Source: Ancylostoma caninum (lineage: Eukaryota > Nematoda > Chromadorea > Rhabditida > Ancylostomatidae). From it: a stretch of 64,000 nucleotides of DNA. The position numbers and the translations under genes are program-made. Position 1 is the first letter of the stretch. The number at the start of each line of letters is the position of its first letter. Under the pieces are notes generated by a model. That model was not told the origin of the DNA, made no database searches, and saw nothing but the letters and a program-made list of their open reading frames with translations. Below are positions 10,144-22,998 of the stretch, in pieces. The stretch covers positions 434,001 through 498,000 of the forward strand of contig JBAJFG010000287.1 of the NCBI GenBank assembly GCA_037903475.1. The letters are read 5' to 3'.

Positions 10144-11434
10144 CTCTGAACTTTCGTACCACGGTGGGCCCACTGTTATCCCATGGTTAATGTTCGGCAC
10201 GTCAACCATGGGCAAACAGTGGGGCCACCGCGAGCTATTCGTGGGGCCACCCTGGGCTAACTAGGGGATTCACGAGGGGAAACTGTGGGATTTCGGTGGA
10301 GAAACTGGGGTATTTCCAGGGATTTTCCAGGGTTTGATCGGGGTATTTCCGAGTGTTAATCAGGGCACTTCCAGGGGTTAATCGGGGTAATTCAACGAGT
10401 GAGGCGGGGGTCATCATGCTCTTCCGCCCACATTCTCATCGTGTCCTGATCGCCTTTTTCTGGATAAACACCACATAACAGCATAGTGATTTATTTCCAA
10501 CAAATTGGCATTTAAAAACAGTAAAATCATGACTGCAACAGAACAACAATGTTTAGTGGAGAGAAACCAAGGACTTTGCATTTCCATGTGGCCTGAATAT
10601 GAGCAGGATTTTCATCCACTTGGAACGAACATTTCGGAGGTTATCTACTCACGCGCTTGGACAGGCCTTCTTCCTCGTGAAGAAGTCAGAAGGAATGTAC
10701 GATATTTGAGCATTCATGAGTGTTGACTCAATTACTTCTCCTCTAACATTAGTTACGATATGTGCCCACTAACTACGTCAAAGAATACCTAAAAGACCTA
10801 GTGCTGAAGTAAGCACTGAAACGAAATCCTCATTTCATCAAGGAGAGTTCGCTTCATACTTTTGCTACAGTCGTTTACGCCGTGTGCCGTGCCGGAGTCT
10901 CAGACTTAGTAGAAGTCCAGAGGAACCCACCATAAGCGGGAGCGGAATCGGATGAATGGATTGGAACCAGCAAACACAATGAATGATGATGTTTTCATCA
11001 AATACCTATGTCATTCTGCAAACACGCTCCCGCGGGACAGGTCTTTAGATGAGGTAAAGGTGGGCAAATGGTGGGCGAATGGTGGTTAAAACGGGGAGTA
11101 AGGCGGAATTGGGATAGGTGGGATAACGGGGGCAAATGGTGGGCAAAAGGTGGTTCAACCGTGGAAAAAATGGAAATGTGGGCTAATAGTGGGCAAAGGG
11201 AGGGCAAACGGAGGTTCCACCATGGATTCTCAGAGCACAGTGGGCCCACCGTGGGGAAAAGGTGGGCGCACCGTGGGACTGATGACAATGGTGGGCTAAC
11301 GGTGGGATAAGTGGGTGCGGACATCATAATCGGGGGATATCTGGGAGATAACTGGAGGGTAACGGTGGGCCCACTGTCGGTTGGGGGCCCACCGTGGGAT
11401 AAAGGTGGGCCCACTGTGGTACGAAAGTTCAGAG
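10144..11434 (-). mobile_element. 1.29-kb TIR element, copy 2 (inverted)
   Basis: Reverse-complement copy of 7189-8479, the same length and differing only at scattered single bases (for example near 10795, 10828, 10885 and 10928). Similarity stops exactly at CTCTGAAC on both sides, and the outer flanks are unrelated. This indicates two separate insertions rather than an inverted duplication of the region. The flanks (GGAC on the left, TAGA on the right) show no target duplication. A 138-codon minus-strand frame and its shadows are carried over from copy 1. Confidence 0.8.
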
Positions 11435-12676
11435 TAGAACAGCATTTCTATTCGGAGGGAGCCTGGGGAAAAGCAGAAGTTTTGAAATGAACCGTGAACT
11501 ACTGACTCCAAGCAATCCTACCAATGAGATGCAGGAGTGTAACTCCTTCAGTCTTTTCTCGTTCATATGTCGAAGGTGAAGAGGAAACAGACAAATGTCC
11601 CCGTTTGACATACGTAGTCATCTCCTTGCTAGATACTATCTTGGTGAAGTAATTTCTCCGTACAGACAATGGCTCATGTAACTTTCCAAAGGAGCTTTCT
11701 ACATAGATTGCGAGGTGCGAGAATTTTCAAGATTACTTTATAAAATATAAAATAAGTAAAAAGCATATATAAAATATAGTATATAAAAGTAGTACATAAA
11801 ATAAGTAAAAACTTTGTATAAGTTCAATTTTACTGTTAGCTTCTATTATTACTTTCAGAATATTTATTGCTATTCTCAAAATATTAAAATTATTATCTTT
11901 ATTAACTTCTTTATCCCGTCTGAGTCCATGGAGTGGCGAAGTTGGCAATTTTTCCCACGCCGTACCCCGGTGCTAGCAACTCCTGCGTGCGAAGCTGATA
12001 AATAGGTATTTGAGTGGGTATCGCGGTACGAAATTTGGTCTTCATGAAATGATTTCCTGAGTTACCCAGTGCAACACATCCTTCATTACCGTGAAATGAC
12101 GCACGTGTTGTACTTACATAGCACAAACTATCGCCTACGTAGTTAAATGTACTCCCAACAAGATGGTTTAAATTATTTTACAGAGTAGATCATTTCAGAG
12201 AATTCTGGTTTGAAAGTTGATTCCGCTATGCATGGCAGAAACTGAGTACATATTCGGTCGAAAGTCCCCAAGATTTTGTTCTAAATTTCCATGTTGACGC
12301 AAAAATAATGTTCTGAAATAATTCTGAACCCTATGACTCTCTTCAACCTCAACTTTATCAATAGCAAAAACTCTGTTTTCGTTTTCTTCGTTCCAGAACT
12401 GAAGATGGGTCGAAAATCACAAGCACCTTCCGTGGTCTGAGGGACTTGATCCGAACATCGAACAGCTGCGTACCATCTGGGGCAATCAGAATATTGAAAT
12501 AATTCGGCCTCATCTCGATAGTGCGAGCGTGTACGTTGAGAAGTGATACAGTCATAGAAGCTTGTACCGTATTCCACTAAGGTTCCTCTGTTTTAACTCG
12601 GCTCATTTATTTCACTGCCTTTGATTGTACTGTGTTAAGTTGGCTATTGCGCGCCATAACATATTTTGGCTTATTA
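11435..12676. other. AT-rich intergenic stretch
   Basis: From 11735 to 11910 the sequence is very AT-rich with TAAAATATAAAATAAGTAAA-like low-complexity runs. No gene is recognised. Minus-strand frames at 12281-12577 overlap in two phases and show no domain. Confidence 0.5.
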
Positions 12677-12715
<39 letters not shown>

Positions 12716-12716
12716 A
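12677..12716 (+). repeat. (TAAA)n microsatellite, possible LINE tail
   Basis: About ten perfect TAAA units. Tails of this kind often mark the 3' end of non-LTR retrotransposons in nematodes, but no reverse-transcriptase sequence was found upstream. Confidence 0.8.
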
Positions 12717-13026
12717 TGAAAGTGTGAGTGTTGTCCAAAATAGATGAAATAAGTAGTTCGAAAATTCATGGAGTACGCTACAAAAAGGTTTGCATCATCT
12801 CATATTGATCAAAAGATTAATCGGAAATATTTTGCACAGAAGATGACACCACAAAAAATACGCACTAACATAATAATCTTCCGTTTTCACGTTTGTTTTT
12901 TTTTTCGACGTCTGCTTTCGGACATATGTGTGCATATACATATGTACATAGGCACCGAATTTATCATGCTCTCACGAAATAATGAAAAAAAAATCGACAA
13001 CGTCGGAAGAAAACCAAGGACAAAAA

Positions 13027-13085
13027 CATGACTCGTTAGAAAGTGGTGATCGCCTGGTTCTGCAGGGCTAACGAGTCGTCATGAG
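13027..13085. repeat. Short hairpin
   Basis: ATGACTCGTTAG (13028-13039) is repeated in inverted form at 13070-13083 with one extra base, around a loop of about 30 bp. Surrounding sequence (12720-13680) is otherwise without recognised features. Confidence 0.5.
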
Positions 13086-13684
13086 AATTCCGAAAACAAA
13101 GACCCGGAAGTTGAACGCTACAAGCCATAAATTACCAGTAGCACCTCCCGAAAATGGGGAGTGGAGGTGGAATTCTGTAGCAGTGCACGGATAATCATCG
13201 ACATGGATCTCCACCACTAAGCATAAGTTATACTTGCTACCATTGGTGGTTATTCGGTACTTAGTGAATATATTGATGTATCTAACCCTTCGGTGCTGAT
13301 ACAAATAAGGTTCCAGCCAAATACAGGATCCAGACAGCCAAAATTTGAAAAAATAAAGCCAACAGAAATTAATTTCAAGCTCAAGTTTCTGAAGACAAGT
13401 TTGAAGATCAGAGATAAAAGTAGGGTATATCAAACATACGTAAGCTATTACATATTTTGCCTGCTTTCAAAACAATTTTTTGAGAGACTTTCCGACTTTG
13501 GCTATTTGAGATGAGTGCCCCATCCTCTCCCCTCTTTTCCTCCCCACAGCGCCCCACGATGAATAACTCAGTGGAAAACAAATACAAATCCGAGTTAATA
13601 CTCCACTTGAAAAGTCGATTATTCGAGTTTTTGAAATAGCGAGAGTGCTGCAATCTTTGAATGAAGACAAAAATAGGTGTAGGC

Positions 13685-13735
13685 CAGTGGCGGATGCAGA
13701 GTTAGGGTGGGGAGGGGGGGGGGGAGGGGAGGCGT
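13685..13735 (+). mobile_element. hAT-like MITE, family 1 (end fragment)
   Basis: Starts CAGTGGCGGATGCAGAG, then a G-run, matching the left end of the intact copy at 31964. The AT-rich core and the opposite end are missing. Confidence 0.55.
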
Positions 13736-13739
13736 CAGA

Positions 13740-14415
13740 GAGGAACAAGTGAGGACACCATAATGAGCTTACCTGTGGTAAACGTGTAGAAGAGCCATTA
13801 ACTAGCACTCACCAACATATTTACCCATACGTGACCCTGTCTACAGGCAGCTGCTATCCATGAGTATGATATTACGCATCAGTGACAATAATGAAGATAA
13901 AGGATTGAATATAGGGTAATACAGGAATTTCTGGCTATTTTATTAAGAAATTCTGACTCTCTCACGTCTGGCACTGCTGTAGTCCTCTTCTATTCAAGTG
14001 GTAGATTTTTAAAACCTCAATATGAGCTGCACATTAGCATAGCGGCTCCACGTAGGCCAACCATTCCAGTGGCGACTTTGATGATTTTGCTTCCAGGCTG
14101 CATCTACCTGCAGCTCGAAGCATGAATCTACTCTCCTATGGTAATGCAAATGTGGCTAATCATTTGTGCTTTTGACGTCATAAAGGGAACTTATACCTGT
14201 GTGTGCGTTTAAAGCGCGTGCGTCAACATGAAGAATGGCGGGCGCAGTAGCAGACTTGAAGTAGCTCAGACGCAGCTGAGACACATGCGTTTGCAGCCTC
14301 GAGGCAGCATATTTTCTTTTATGGCGATTTGTGGAGCACCTGCTGTGCTAACCTCTCTTCGTGGAGAATCTTCCGCAAATAGACGCATGCGTTTGACGCG
14401 GATCAGACATGTATA
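13740..14415. other. Intergenic, nothing recognised
   Basis: A CAGACGCAGCTGAGACACA block near 14268 resembles CAGACGCAGCCTTGATGCTG near 43258, hinting at a diverged repeat. No coding signal. Confidence 0.4.
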
Positions 14416-15700
14416 TTAGGCCGTACAAAAAAGTCTCGGCGGTTTTTCGCCACAAGCCTCCTTTATCTCGAGCAACACTCACCCGATTGGCTCTAAAATT
14501 TAACATTCCAGCTTACATTCTTGCCAGGATGGTTCTCTGATTCGTTGCTCGTGTAAAAAGTTATAAAAAGTTATTTTGTTTTGAGAATGAGTGAAATATC
14601 GGAAGAAATACGTGTGATGTGCTTTTTTATTATAAAAAAGGCAAAACTGCTGCGAGAACATGCAAAAAACTTGTGAAGTGTACGGAGAAAATGCTGTCAG
14701 TGAACGAAGGACGCACGAGTGGTTTGCTATATTCCGTCCCGGAAGTTTGGATGTTAAAGGCAGCACCCACAGAAATTGTCGACCTTGAGATTTCGGTACA
14801 ATTCGGAGTAATCGGGTGCGCTTAACAGTTATAATGCTGAAAAGAATCCAAACCTTCGAAATCCCTGTTTTCCGGAACCCCTTAGTTTATCGTTTTTGAG
14901 CAAGTTGAGCCGAGCTGCGCGATCTATTCGCTGTGGACCGATCCAAAAAAGTCAATATCGCTGCCTTTTTTGTCAGCTGTTTTGCTCGCAAAAAGGTTTT
15001 TGGCCATGTTTTGCAGAATTCCTGAAGATTATGAAAGAAATCGAACTTCGGAAAAGATAGCCTGACCAGTCAAGGTATGGCAGAAACACCAATGAATTCC
15101 AAAACAAACTCTCAGCAATGAAAAATTCGAAAAGGCGTCACTGGCGAAGATCAACCATGCAAGTAACTAAACCAGCATATTTCTGCTGAAGTAACAAGTA
15201 AAAAGTTTGTCGTGCTAAGTGATGCAAAAAAGGAAAGTTAAGGACCAAGAAGTAGCTTTACAATAAGAAGGAAAAAATGGCTGACCACCCAATCAGCTGG
15301 CAGCAACTATCCACAACTCTATCGAGCTGATCCTGCTGTTCCAGGATCTTGGACATTTCACTAACTATCTCTCAGAAACGGTTCAGTTTTGCGCTCTAAT
15401 TTCTTTGCCAAATTGTTAGAACTATTGCTAAGGTTCAAAAACGATCAAAATCTCAGATATTAAAATTCCCTTGGTGCTGCCTTTAAAGATGCACCTCGTT
15501 TTGGTCTGCCAGTAACAGAAAAAGTGGATGAGATTCTGCAACTGGTGAAGCAAGACTGACACGCAAGCTGTCGTGAATTAGCGGAGGAACCAAGCATGAC
15601 CATATGGCAGTTTGGAATCATTTGAAAAAAAAAGAAGCACACAAAAAGAAGCTCGATGTTTGGACGGATGTATGAAAAAACCGCGGAGACTTTTCATACG
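14416..15700 (+). pseudogene. Mariner relic with 5' terminal repeat and N-terminal domain
   Basis: After a TA at 14414 the sequence TTAGGCCGTACAAAAAAGTC has the form of a mariner 5' terminal repeat. Downstream (about 14610-14780) two frames give YYKKGKTAARTCKKL, EVYGENAVSERRTHEWFA-like and a GSTHRN block, matching the first helix-turn-helix. A second block at about 15470-15680 gives RFGLPVTEKVDEILQLV, SCRELAEEPSMTIW and KKLDVW, matching the linker and second helix-turn-helix. The two blocks are separated by about 700 bp with only weak similarity. No catalytic domain or 3' terminal repeat was found, so the element is truncated and dead. Confidence 0.7.
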
Positions 15701-16089
15701 ACTTAATAGGCTGTTGTACATATTGGTGCAGTGGAAGCTTGACGATAGCAGCGCTTTGATGCAAGTACGTTCACCACAACTTATGTGGGCTTTTAAAACC
15801 ATTGGCAATACCGTCGAGTAATCTTGTTCCGGGAACGAAAAAGGACATCAGCGTCCCGGACATCACAAATAAAGCAGTAAAACTCAGTGCTGAAATTAAT
15901 AAAAGCACTGAGGATGTGTGTTTACTTAGGCTTCGGCGCACTTATAGATCACTTAATGAAATATTAGAGTAACACTGCAGCTGTCCACAAGAGTAAACCT
16001 AAAAGATTGCTTCAAAGCTTATTTTAGCACACTGCGATTTTCCTCGACTCCTCGATGGTTGGTAAGGACTTTCTGGTAGTTTAGACAGA
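15701..16089. other. Intergenic, nothing recognised
   Basis: No gene or repeat recognised. A GGGAACG ... CGTCCCGG hairpin-like motif sits near 15832-15860. Confidence 0.4.
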
Positions 16090-16340
16090 AACAAAAACAG
16101 ATCGCTGTGCTGGCTGCCTGCCACGGCAGCAGCGTTCGCCAACGAGTCTCGGCGTGTTCGATCGATAAGATCAACGGCTTCACACGTCAACTCGGATGGC
16201 AAACTGTTACGGATCCCGTCCCGGAAAACGGGTTTAAACACCTTTTTGAGACAAATTACCTATACCGCTGGATCCAAAGTGTCGAGGAGATGCAGAATCT
16301 GTCATCACCTCAACCACCAATGTGAGGTGAGCCCCTGCCT
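16090..16340 (-). mobile_element. TTAA-flanked MITE, copy 1 (truncated)
   Basis: On the minus strand it starts at TTAA (16341-16344) followed by AGGCAGGGGCTCACC and runs through GTGTGAAGCCGTTGATCTTA and GTGGCAGGCAGCCAGCACAG, closely matching 55227-55633. Similarity ends near 16090, so the far terminal repeat is missing. A minus-strand frame shares the peptide CEAVDLID..R.DSL...AAVAGSQHS with the other copy, which follows from nucleotide similarity. Confidence 0.7.
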
Positions 16341-16344
16341 TTAA

Positions 16345-16519
16345 GGTCTCGAAGCCGAACACGTAGAATCTTAGAGAGGTAATGAGGTAATCGTAGTATT
16401 ACCTATAGAAACAGCCAATTAGAGGCAGGTAATCCAAAGAAATTGATGAACTTTAATAACGAACTCTCCGAGAATTCTTTCAAAGCGAAGAGAGAATGGA
16501 TCTAAAGCGATAATTTAGC
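16345..16519. other. Short spacer
   Basis: Contains a small inverted repeat, AGGTAAT ... ATTACCT (about 16384-16401). Nothing else seen. Confidence 0.4.
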
Positions 16520-17975
16520 AAATTATTATTATTATTTATTACATGGGGAAACCATGTGGGCAGAAATAAAAACACAATTGACGTATATTACAAATCATAG
16601 ATGATAGCAACTATAATACATGAACGAAGCAGTATATTCTATTGAAAAGTATTGGAAACATTTGATGACCTGATGAATCGTTTTGCCAATTTCCTGAATT
16701 GTTTCACTTTAGTAGGGATGCGATGATTTTTGCTGAGATTCAGATACTGGGTTCCGGCACGGTTAACAAAAAAGTGTTGCCTTGCGGATGTAATTGCTTT
16801 ATGAAATGAAATTTTTTCAAATCACCCCTAGTAGTGGAGGTGATGAATTTAAAGAAACTCGTGATGTTGACATTGGTGATGCCAGTTAGAATTTTGTGAA
16901 TCATGACTAGATCATTGACTTTTCTCCGTTCCAGAAGTGAGCTAAGATTCAGATGCTTATTACGGGCAGAACTATTGGGTATGTTTTCGTAAGTGAATCC
17001 ATTCATTCTTAGATATAACCTTCTAGTGAAGTTGTTCTGTACACTTTCTATCCTTTTAATGTTCGATTTTTTGAAGCAGATAAATACAATCATGCCATAT
17101 TCTAAAATAGATCTAACATAAGTCTTGTATGCTGCAATTAATATTTTACTATTCTTAGTATGCAAAGACTTGAAAAGATTATACAATCTTTGGTTAGCTT
17201 TATTTACAATTGTTCTGCAGTGGTTATCAAAACTGAGTCTTTCGTCTATTTGAAAACCGAGGTCTCGAATCTCAGTAACTCTAGGATTGGAGTGCAATGT
17301 TGTTAATGCTGTAATCAGCATTTTTGTTATTATGACCTAGGTGCAAGACTTTAGTCTTTTCTATGGAAAGCGATAGGTTCCAAGCGTTCGACCAAAAATA
17401 TAGTTCATTGATTGCACACTGTAAACGATCTGTATCGCATTCAGTAGAAACGGGAGAGTAAATTTTGATATCATCGGCGTAAGCCTTACATTTTACACCG
17501 GTCCTATCAATTATGTTTGGAATGTCATAGGAATAAATATTGAAGAGGAGCGGTGATAGAACGCAACCTTGTGGAACACCGCTGGGAGCGTTTTTCACGG
17601 TAGAGTACGATTCATTGACTCTGACTTGGAACGTGCGTTCGGAAAGAAAGTTAGAAATCCATACGATAGTTATAGGATTGATGCCAATTTCTACCAGCCT
17701 GGATTTGAGCTGGCTACGAGGAACTTTATCAAAAGCCTTCGCGAAGTCGAAATAAATGACATCAACTGGCGTTTTTTGTTCCAATGATAGGGTCCAATCA
17801 TTTAGAACTTCCAACATGTGTGAATTGAAAAATAAATTCGGTGGAAAAACCTCGAGGAGAGCTTTGGAAATTCTTGCGGGTTCTTCAGAGTCTGCTATTT
17901 TTGGAGTACATATTCAAACTTACTTTTGGTGTATTTCCAGAACTTTCTGACAATTTCTAATTTTGAATCTAAACT
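16520..17975 (-). pseudogene. CR1/jockey-like LINE reverse transcriptase, truncated and frameshifted
   Basis: Minus strand. The order is LDSKLEIVRKFWKYTKSKFE (about 17950), a gap where fingers motifs are deleted, then LEVLNDWTLSLEQKTPVDVI. Motif A is YFDFAKAFDKVP, motif B is SGVPQGCVLSPLLFN, motif C is KAYADDIKIY (about 17470), and then NLSLSIEKTKVLHLGH. A frameshift near 17300 continues as IRDLGFQIDERLSFDNHC and a thumb-like region. A second frameshift near 16745 restores FFVNRAGTQYLNLSK and runs to a stop at 16639-16641. The 3' tail is (ATA)n-like at 16520-16540. The protein would reverse-transcribe LINE RNA at a nicked target. The 5' end, endonuclease and most fingers motifs are absent, so it is dead. 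Clade placement is by motif style only. Confidence 0.88.
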
Positions 17976-20900
17976 CATGGAATGTCCTGTGCACGAGAGG
18001 AACTATTTATGTACATAAAGTAATTACATATTTTTGCTAAAGTATGCAAAATTCAAGCAAATTTCACTATTGAGTTAACGTCACAAAGCTTAGAAATGAA
18101 TGGTCAAGAACTACATTCAAAACCAAACAACATATGCAGTAGAATTTTGAACGAAAAAGTCGAGCAAATATTAATTGATTAATGACTCCAGAAAAGTCGA
18201 ACATTTGAATGTTCGGGAAAGAAAGTGCCCTGTAGCCTTAGCGTGAGGATAGGTAGAGCTGCAGACTCCCTCTTGGATTTCTAAATTTTATTCAAAATCG
18301 AACATTCCTTCAAATTTGTGTTCTTATACGCCCTCTATTCAATTCTACGTAATTTTTCCATAGCCCTTCTCACAGCCGTTGGTACACGAGGAACATACAT
18401 AAAGAGAAGGGCGTAGATTCCTGAAGCAATGATCATTTGAAGCAACGGTGGTCAACGTTACTGGTTTTGGTATAGACTATGTAACGCAGGATGTGAAGGT
18501 TGGTTATGCATTCGTGAATCCTAGCCCAGAATTCCGGCAAGCGATGTGATACATCAACTACCCTGAAGCTATCGAAAAGGAGACTGTTGGTGCATCTAAA
18601 AGGAATTGGATTTTTTTCCAGTGAATAAATCCTATGTAGCTTTCCAGGAACCATGGACGATAACAAGTGATTCAGTAGCTGTCTTTGAATTTGTGCCACA
18701 AACATGGAAAGCCTACACTCTCATTGGCTACGAAACGACAAACATTTGGATCCTGCTCAAATGACACCACACATAGTTTGTTTTCCGTTGCTAGGCGATT
18801 GTTGGTTTATGTTCGCAGGCGCAAGCAATTTACATACGAACACAAAATGTCAAGTTTCACTGCTTAAACATTCTTGTTAATCCAGAAAATCCCAAGTTAA
18901 ACAGCTCTCGACTTTAAAAAAAAAGGGCAGCCGCCCTTTCCAAGTGATTGGACCAGTCTCTGAACATCTCAAAAATCAGCGTTTTATGTGAAGGAGTTGA
19001 AAGAAATGAGCAGATTCACAAAGGGCAGAGGGGCACTTCCTAGAGATTTCTTAAGGAAATGGCTACGAATCCTTGTAGTTTTCAATCCGAGATGCGTTCG
19101 TTTCCATATATTAGAATCTTCCAAGACAGTAATTTTCAAAGAGGAACAGATAAGTAATTGTTTCGGTCCTCTTAAATTTTTATGCGTGAAAAGTAAATTG
19201 CATTTATGGACTCCATAAGAGCATGCACTAATATAATATATGAATAAGAAAATTCATCTACCTACGTGCCTGAAAAGTGCAGAAGAGATCTACTAGGAGC
19301 CGGAAGAATTCGTTGGCATTTTGTCAAAAGTGTAATGAAAGGTATATCTCTGTCTGGCCATATCTTTGTTTCAGCGCTATCGATTGCCTTTTCGTAGAAT
19401 CGGTATTTTGTTACTAGTGTAGTGAAAATCATACAGTGGTATCAGAATCTTTAAATATTCAAAGATTACGTAGCTCATTATATCCAGAAAATACGACTCA
19501 TTTGGCGTCGGCTCTTAATGCATTACCTGTTCCTAGCCTTCTAATTTTGGATTTTGTGGGAAACTGAAGTAGTACGTATGTGGGAGGCGATTTCTAACTC
19601 GTCCGAGGAATTGAATTTAATTATTTTTTTATTTTACAGCATATAAGATGCTACTGGCTCAAACCCTGGTGAGGGTGAATGATGGGAAGAAGGGATGGAG
19701 GGTTTTGCCGCTGATGAGTTTTGTAAAAGAGACTTGAATGGGGTTGATACTAGGTGTTAACATAAGTCCGTGCGCTTTTTTGCGGATGCACCTTTCTTCA
19801 TCCATTTGTTAGCTTTTGGGTACAGGTCATATATGATTTGAAAGCGCTATTCTTCTTCTATAATAACATTGTAAAAGGTTTTCCTAAAGCGACATTTTGC
19901 TTAAGTTTTAAGCCTGTGAAGTGGAGCAGTAAGTGAATGAAAAACACCACATCTGCCTATCCTGGCATTCTGCTAAAGGCCGAAAGGTCATCAAAACTGC
20001 CTAAACGACCTATTGCTAGGTATGAAAGAGAGATTATGCTTGAAATGACTGATCATCAGCAATTTTCCAAGTCGAAGAGAGACATATTTGGTCTCAATGA
20101 CACCAACCACTTCGACCGAACAGATTTCTTTCAAAATGACATGGGAATTGTTCCACAGGAATCATGTGATCTAGATAGAAATCATACTTCTCAAAACTAG
20201 CAATCAACTGAGGCAATTCTGTTGAAGGAACCCAATCGCAAGGGGCTAGGCATCTTACCCCATGATGCCGTCGGACCCCACCCTTGCCAGCGTCGTCAAA
20301 CTGGCCCTCCAACAGTTCCGTTGAGGATGTTCTCTAACATTTCTATTCTACATAGCATAGACGTTCAAACAGTACTCGGTGCTTCCTGGTCTCTATTGAA
20401 TACAAGGAGGAAATGGTATTTTTCTTGAAATGGCGCTTTTTTCCTGAGCCTAAAAGTTAAGTATTTCGATAGTTCTATGAAAACACTCGATGGTACAATA
20501 AGGGCATAGAGCATGTAACGGAAAAGTGACAATAGGTAGAAAGAATCGCAACTGAAAAAAGCGCAAAGACTTATGCTAACACCTAATATATTGGAATGAG
20601 GCAAGGACAGTGAATTCGCGCTTAATCACAGGCAATTGCTCGTTAATAAAGGTGAATGGACCACTATTTGCTGAAAAAAGTATTCTGGCGTCAATGCTTC
20701 ACATATATAGTATATATAGGATCACATATGGCATTGCAGAGATACGAATAAAGGTAGAACACCCAAAAAGTGTCCCATCTTACGTTTCGTGAACATTGTG
20801 GAAGTCACGGAGGGAGCAGTCTTGCTCTGGTAGTCGGTATAAGGCACACCAGGGCCCGGATCATTGGAAGGAAGGGAGTCTCATTGTCATAGATGACAAC

Positions 20901-22998
20901 CGGGTGTTTGGGCAAACATGTTGATGGGTTCTGAATAAAGGATAAATTTAAGTACATTGCCACGTTTACCATGGGTAATCTAAATGATTTTGCAGGTCCC
21001 AGGAACGCCAACCAATAGGTCCATTGATGTGGTAAGTTTGGAATAGTAGCAAGGGAGACGCTGTCTAACAGACCCGTTGACGTTCGATGGGTACGGGGTT
21101 ATGCGTTGTGGAACCCTCACAAAGAGGGTGCAGTGGCGTAGTATGGGACCTAGGAAAGGCGATGGCAACAGATCAAAAAATACTTGCTCAGTATAGTGCC
21201 TAGTAGATTCCATTCAATGCCTGGACCTCTCCAGAGCACTGCTGAGCTAGGAAAGTGCACTGGAAAGGAGGACACTACGCGCGTAATCGCTGAATTGCTC
21301 GGGGTCGTCCCAGGAAAGTGCGATGCTTCGGGAGTAATCGAAAGCGAACACACCTCGTTTGCGTTAACAACGACGAGGATCCGCCGTAATTATTCGCGAA
21401 GGAATGTCTACGGGCGCATTAACGCTAACAATGCCGGAAGCAGCAGGCTGTTGAGCATGGGCAAGGTGCACACCTCGACCACAGGTATTCAGACAACGCT
21501 CCATTTGTGCGTTCTTCTAGCTCGGCTCGAAGGGAGCAAAAAGCAGAAGACAATTTTTGCAAGTTTTCCCTCCAAAAACCACTTCTTTCATCAACTTCTG
21601 CGACAAAGAGCTCACCGAGCTGTTGGTTTCTGGCGCCGATTTTTTATAATTTGGTCCCACTTCTTAAAACTTTTACGGATGAAAACCTGTCCGCGCCATT
21701 GTTAATAATGACTAGTTAATTCTGTAACCTATAATTCAAATAGTAGTTCGCATTTTTTAATGACACCTCGTTTAGGTTTTGGAAAGAAGAACAGGATTAA
21801 ATAGTGCAAAATATTAAATTCAATCGGAAAACACCGAGTCTACCAAGAATTTGCTCGAAATTTGAGCAAGATCTGCCAGTCATTCTCTGACTGCACGGTT
21901 TATAAAGTCTGATTGAAATATGTAGCTCACCTACCTCATGATTGCTCTCCATTACATGCATAGGTAATCAGTCGCACGCATGACGCGCGTACGCATCTAA
22001 TACAAGCTCCGAAATGACGCGTTTTGCCAGAAGTCGAACAGACGTTTCCTACACAGAAATCGAACTGAGACGATGAGATGTGGTGGCTTTAAACGCAAAA
22101 ATGGGGATTGTGAAAGGAAACAGAAGAATTCAAAGATCACGAAGCGAACCCTACGTGAATGTTACCCAGGAATTATGCAGAATCTGGGGAAGTTTCGCGA
22201 TTGTATTCGAGGCGGAAAATTATTTTCACAGTTCGTTCTTCTATTACCGTCATAACTTAAACCTAATTCTCTAGGTAAAGCTTCAGGTAGTCCCGGAATG
22301 AAGTTACTTGCTTTCGCGTCCACTCCAAATTTCATGGGGCCCTCATGCATTGAACGGAGTAAATCGTTTCCCTAAAATTTTGAGCCTGACACCTCGAAGA
22401 TACACCCATTTGGATACATGGCGGATAAGGAACATTATAACGAAAAGAGGGCATTCCCCGGAATACACCCATAATTTGTAGCATTATATAATGATCGGTG
22501 ATTGAATTCATTAGCAATCCTACGGACGTTCTAAGCGTCGCACTTATCCAGAATGGGCTTTTTTCAGCGGAATGTACGTATATAGGGCGACAACCAAGTT
22601 TTTGCCCAAACTTCGTAAGTCATAGAAACGCCCATAGACTAGAGAGGAATACCAAAACTTTACATAAACTCAGTAAATCCTTCTTTTCCAAAAATTACCA
22701 TTTTCTTACCACTTCTTCTACTTGAATGCTTGCTATTTTCATTTTTCCTTCTACTTCTGGTTCTCACCACTTCAAAAACGTTGGATTTCAAGCAAACCGT
22801 GAAGGTTCCCTATGTAGGTCTCAAGAGGCCCAGGAGCCATATATTCTTGCGGAGCACTTTATTATCCCATCCATAAATGGGGCTTTGACTGCTACAAGTC
22901 GCTCGGATGTACAATAGCGAGCAAAAAGATTGCAACTCTGGCTTTCGTCTGTATGTAGCTCCTTCGACGTTCGAATTTTTATGGGAGTTGTAAATACT
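17976..22998. other. Five-kilobase stretch without recognised features
   Basis: Many overlapping open frames of 60-90 codons, none with recognisable domains. The longest (plus, 21184-21705, 173 codons) is open in a second plus-strand frame over its 3' part and on the minus strand over its 5' part, and its composition is not protein-like. Small items are a near-palindrome GGGCAGCCGCCC at 18926-18937 and a TATGCATTCGTGAATCC motif near 18501 shared with 9522. Distant introns of a larger gene cannot be ruled out. Confidence 0.5.

Noticed and set aside
21184..21705. 173-codon plus-strand open frame
   Set aside because: Overlapped by other frames on both strands, no domain, low protein-likeness and no splice context.
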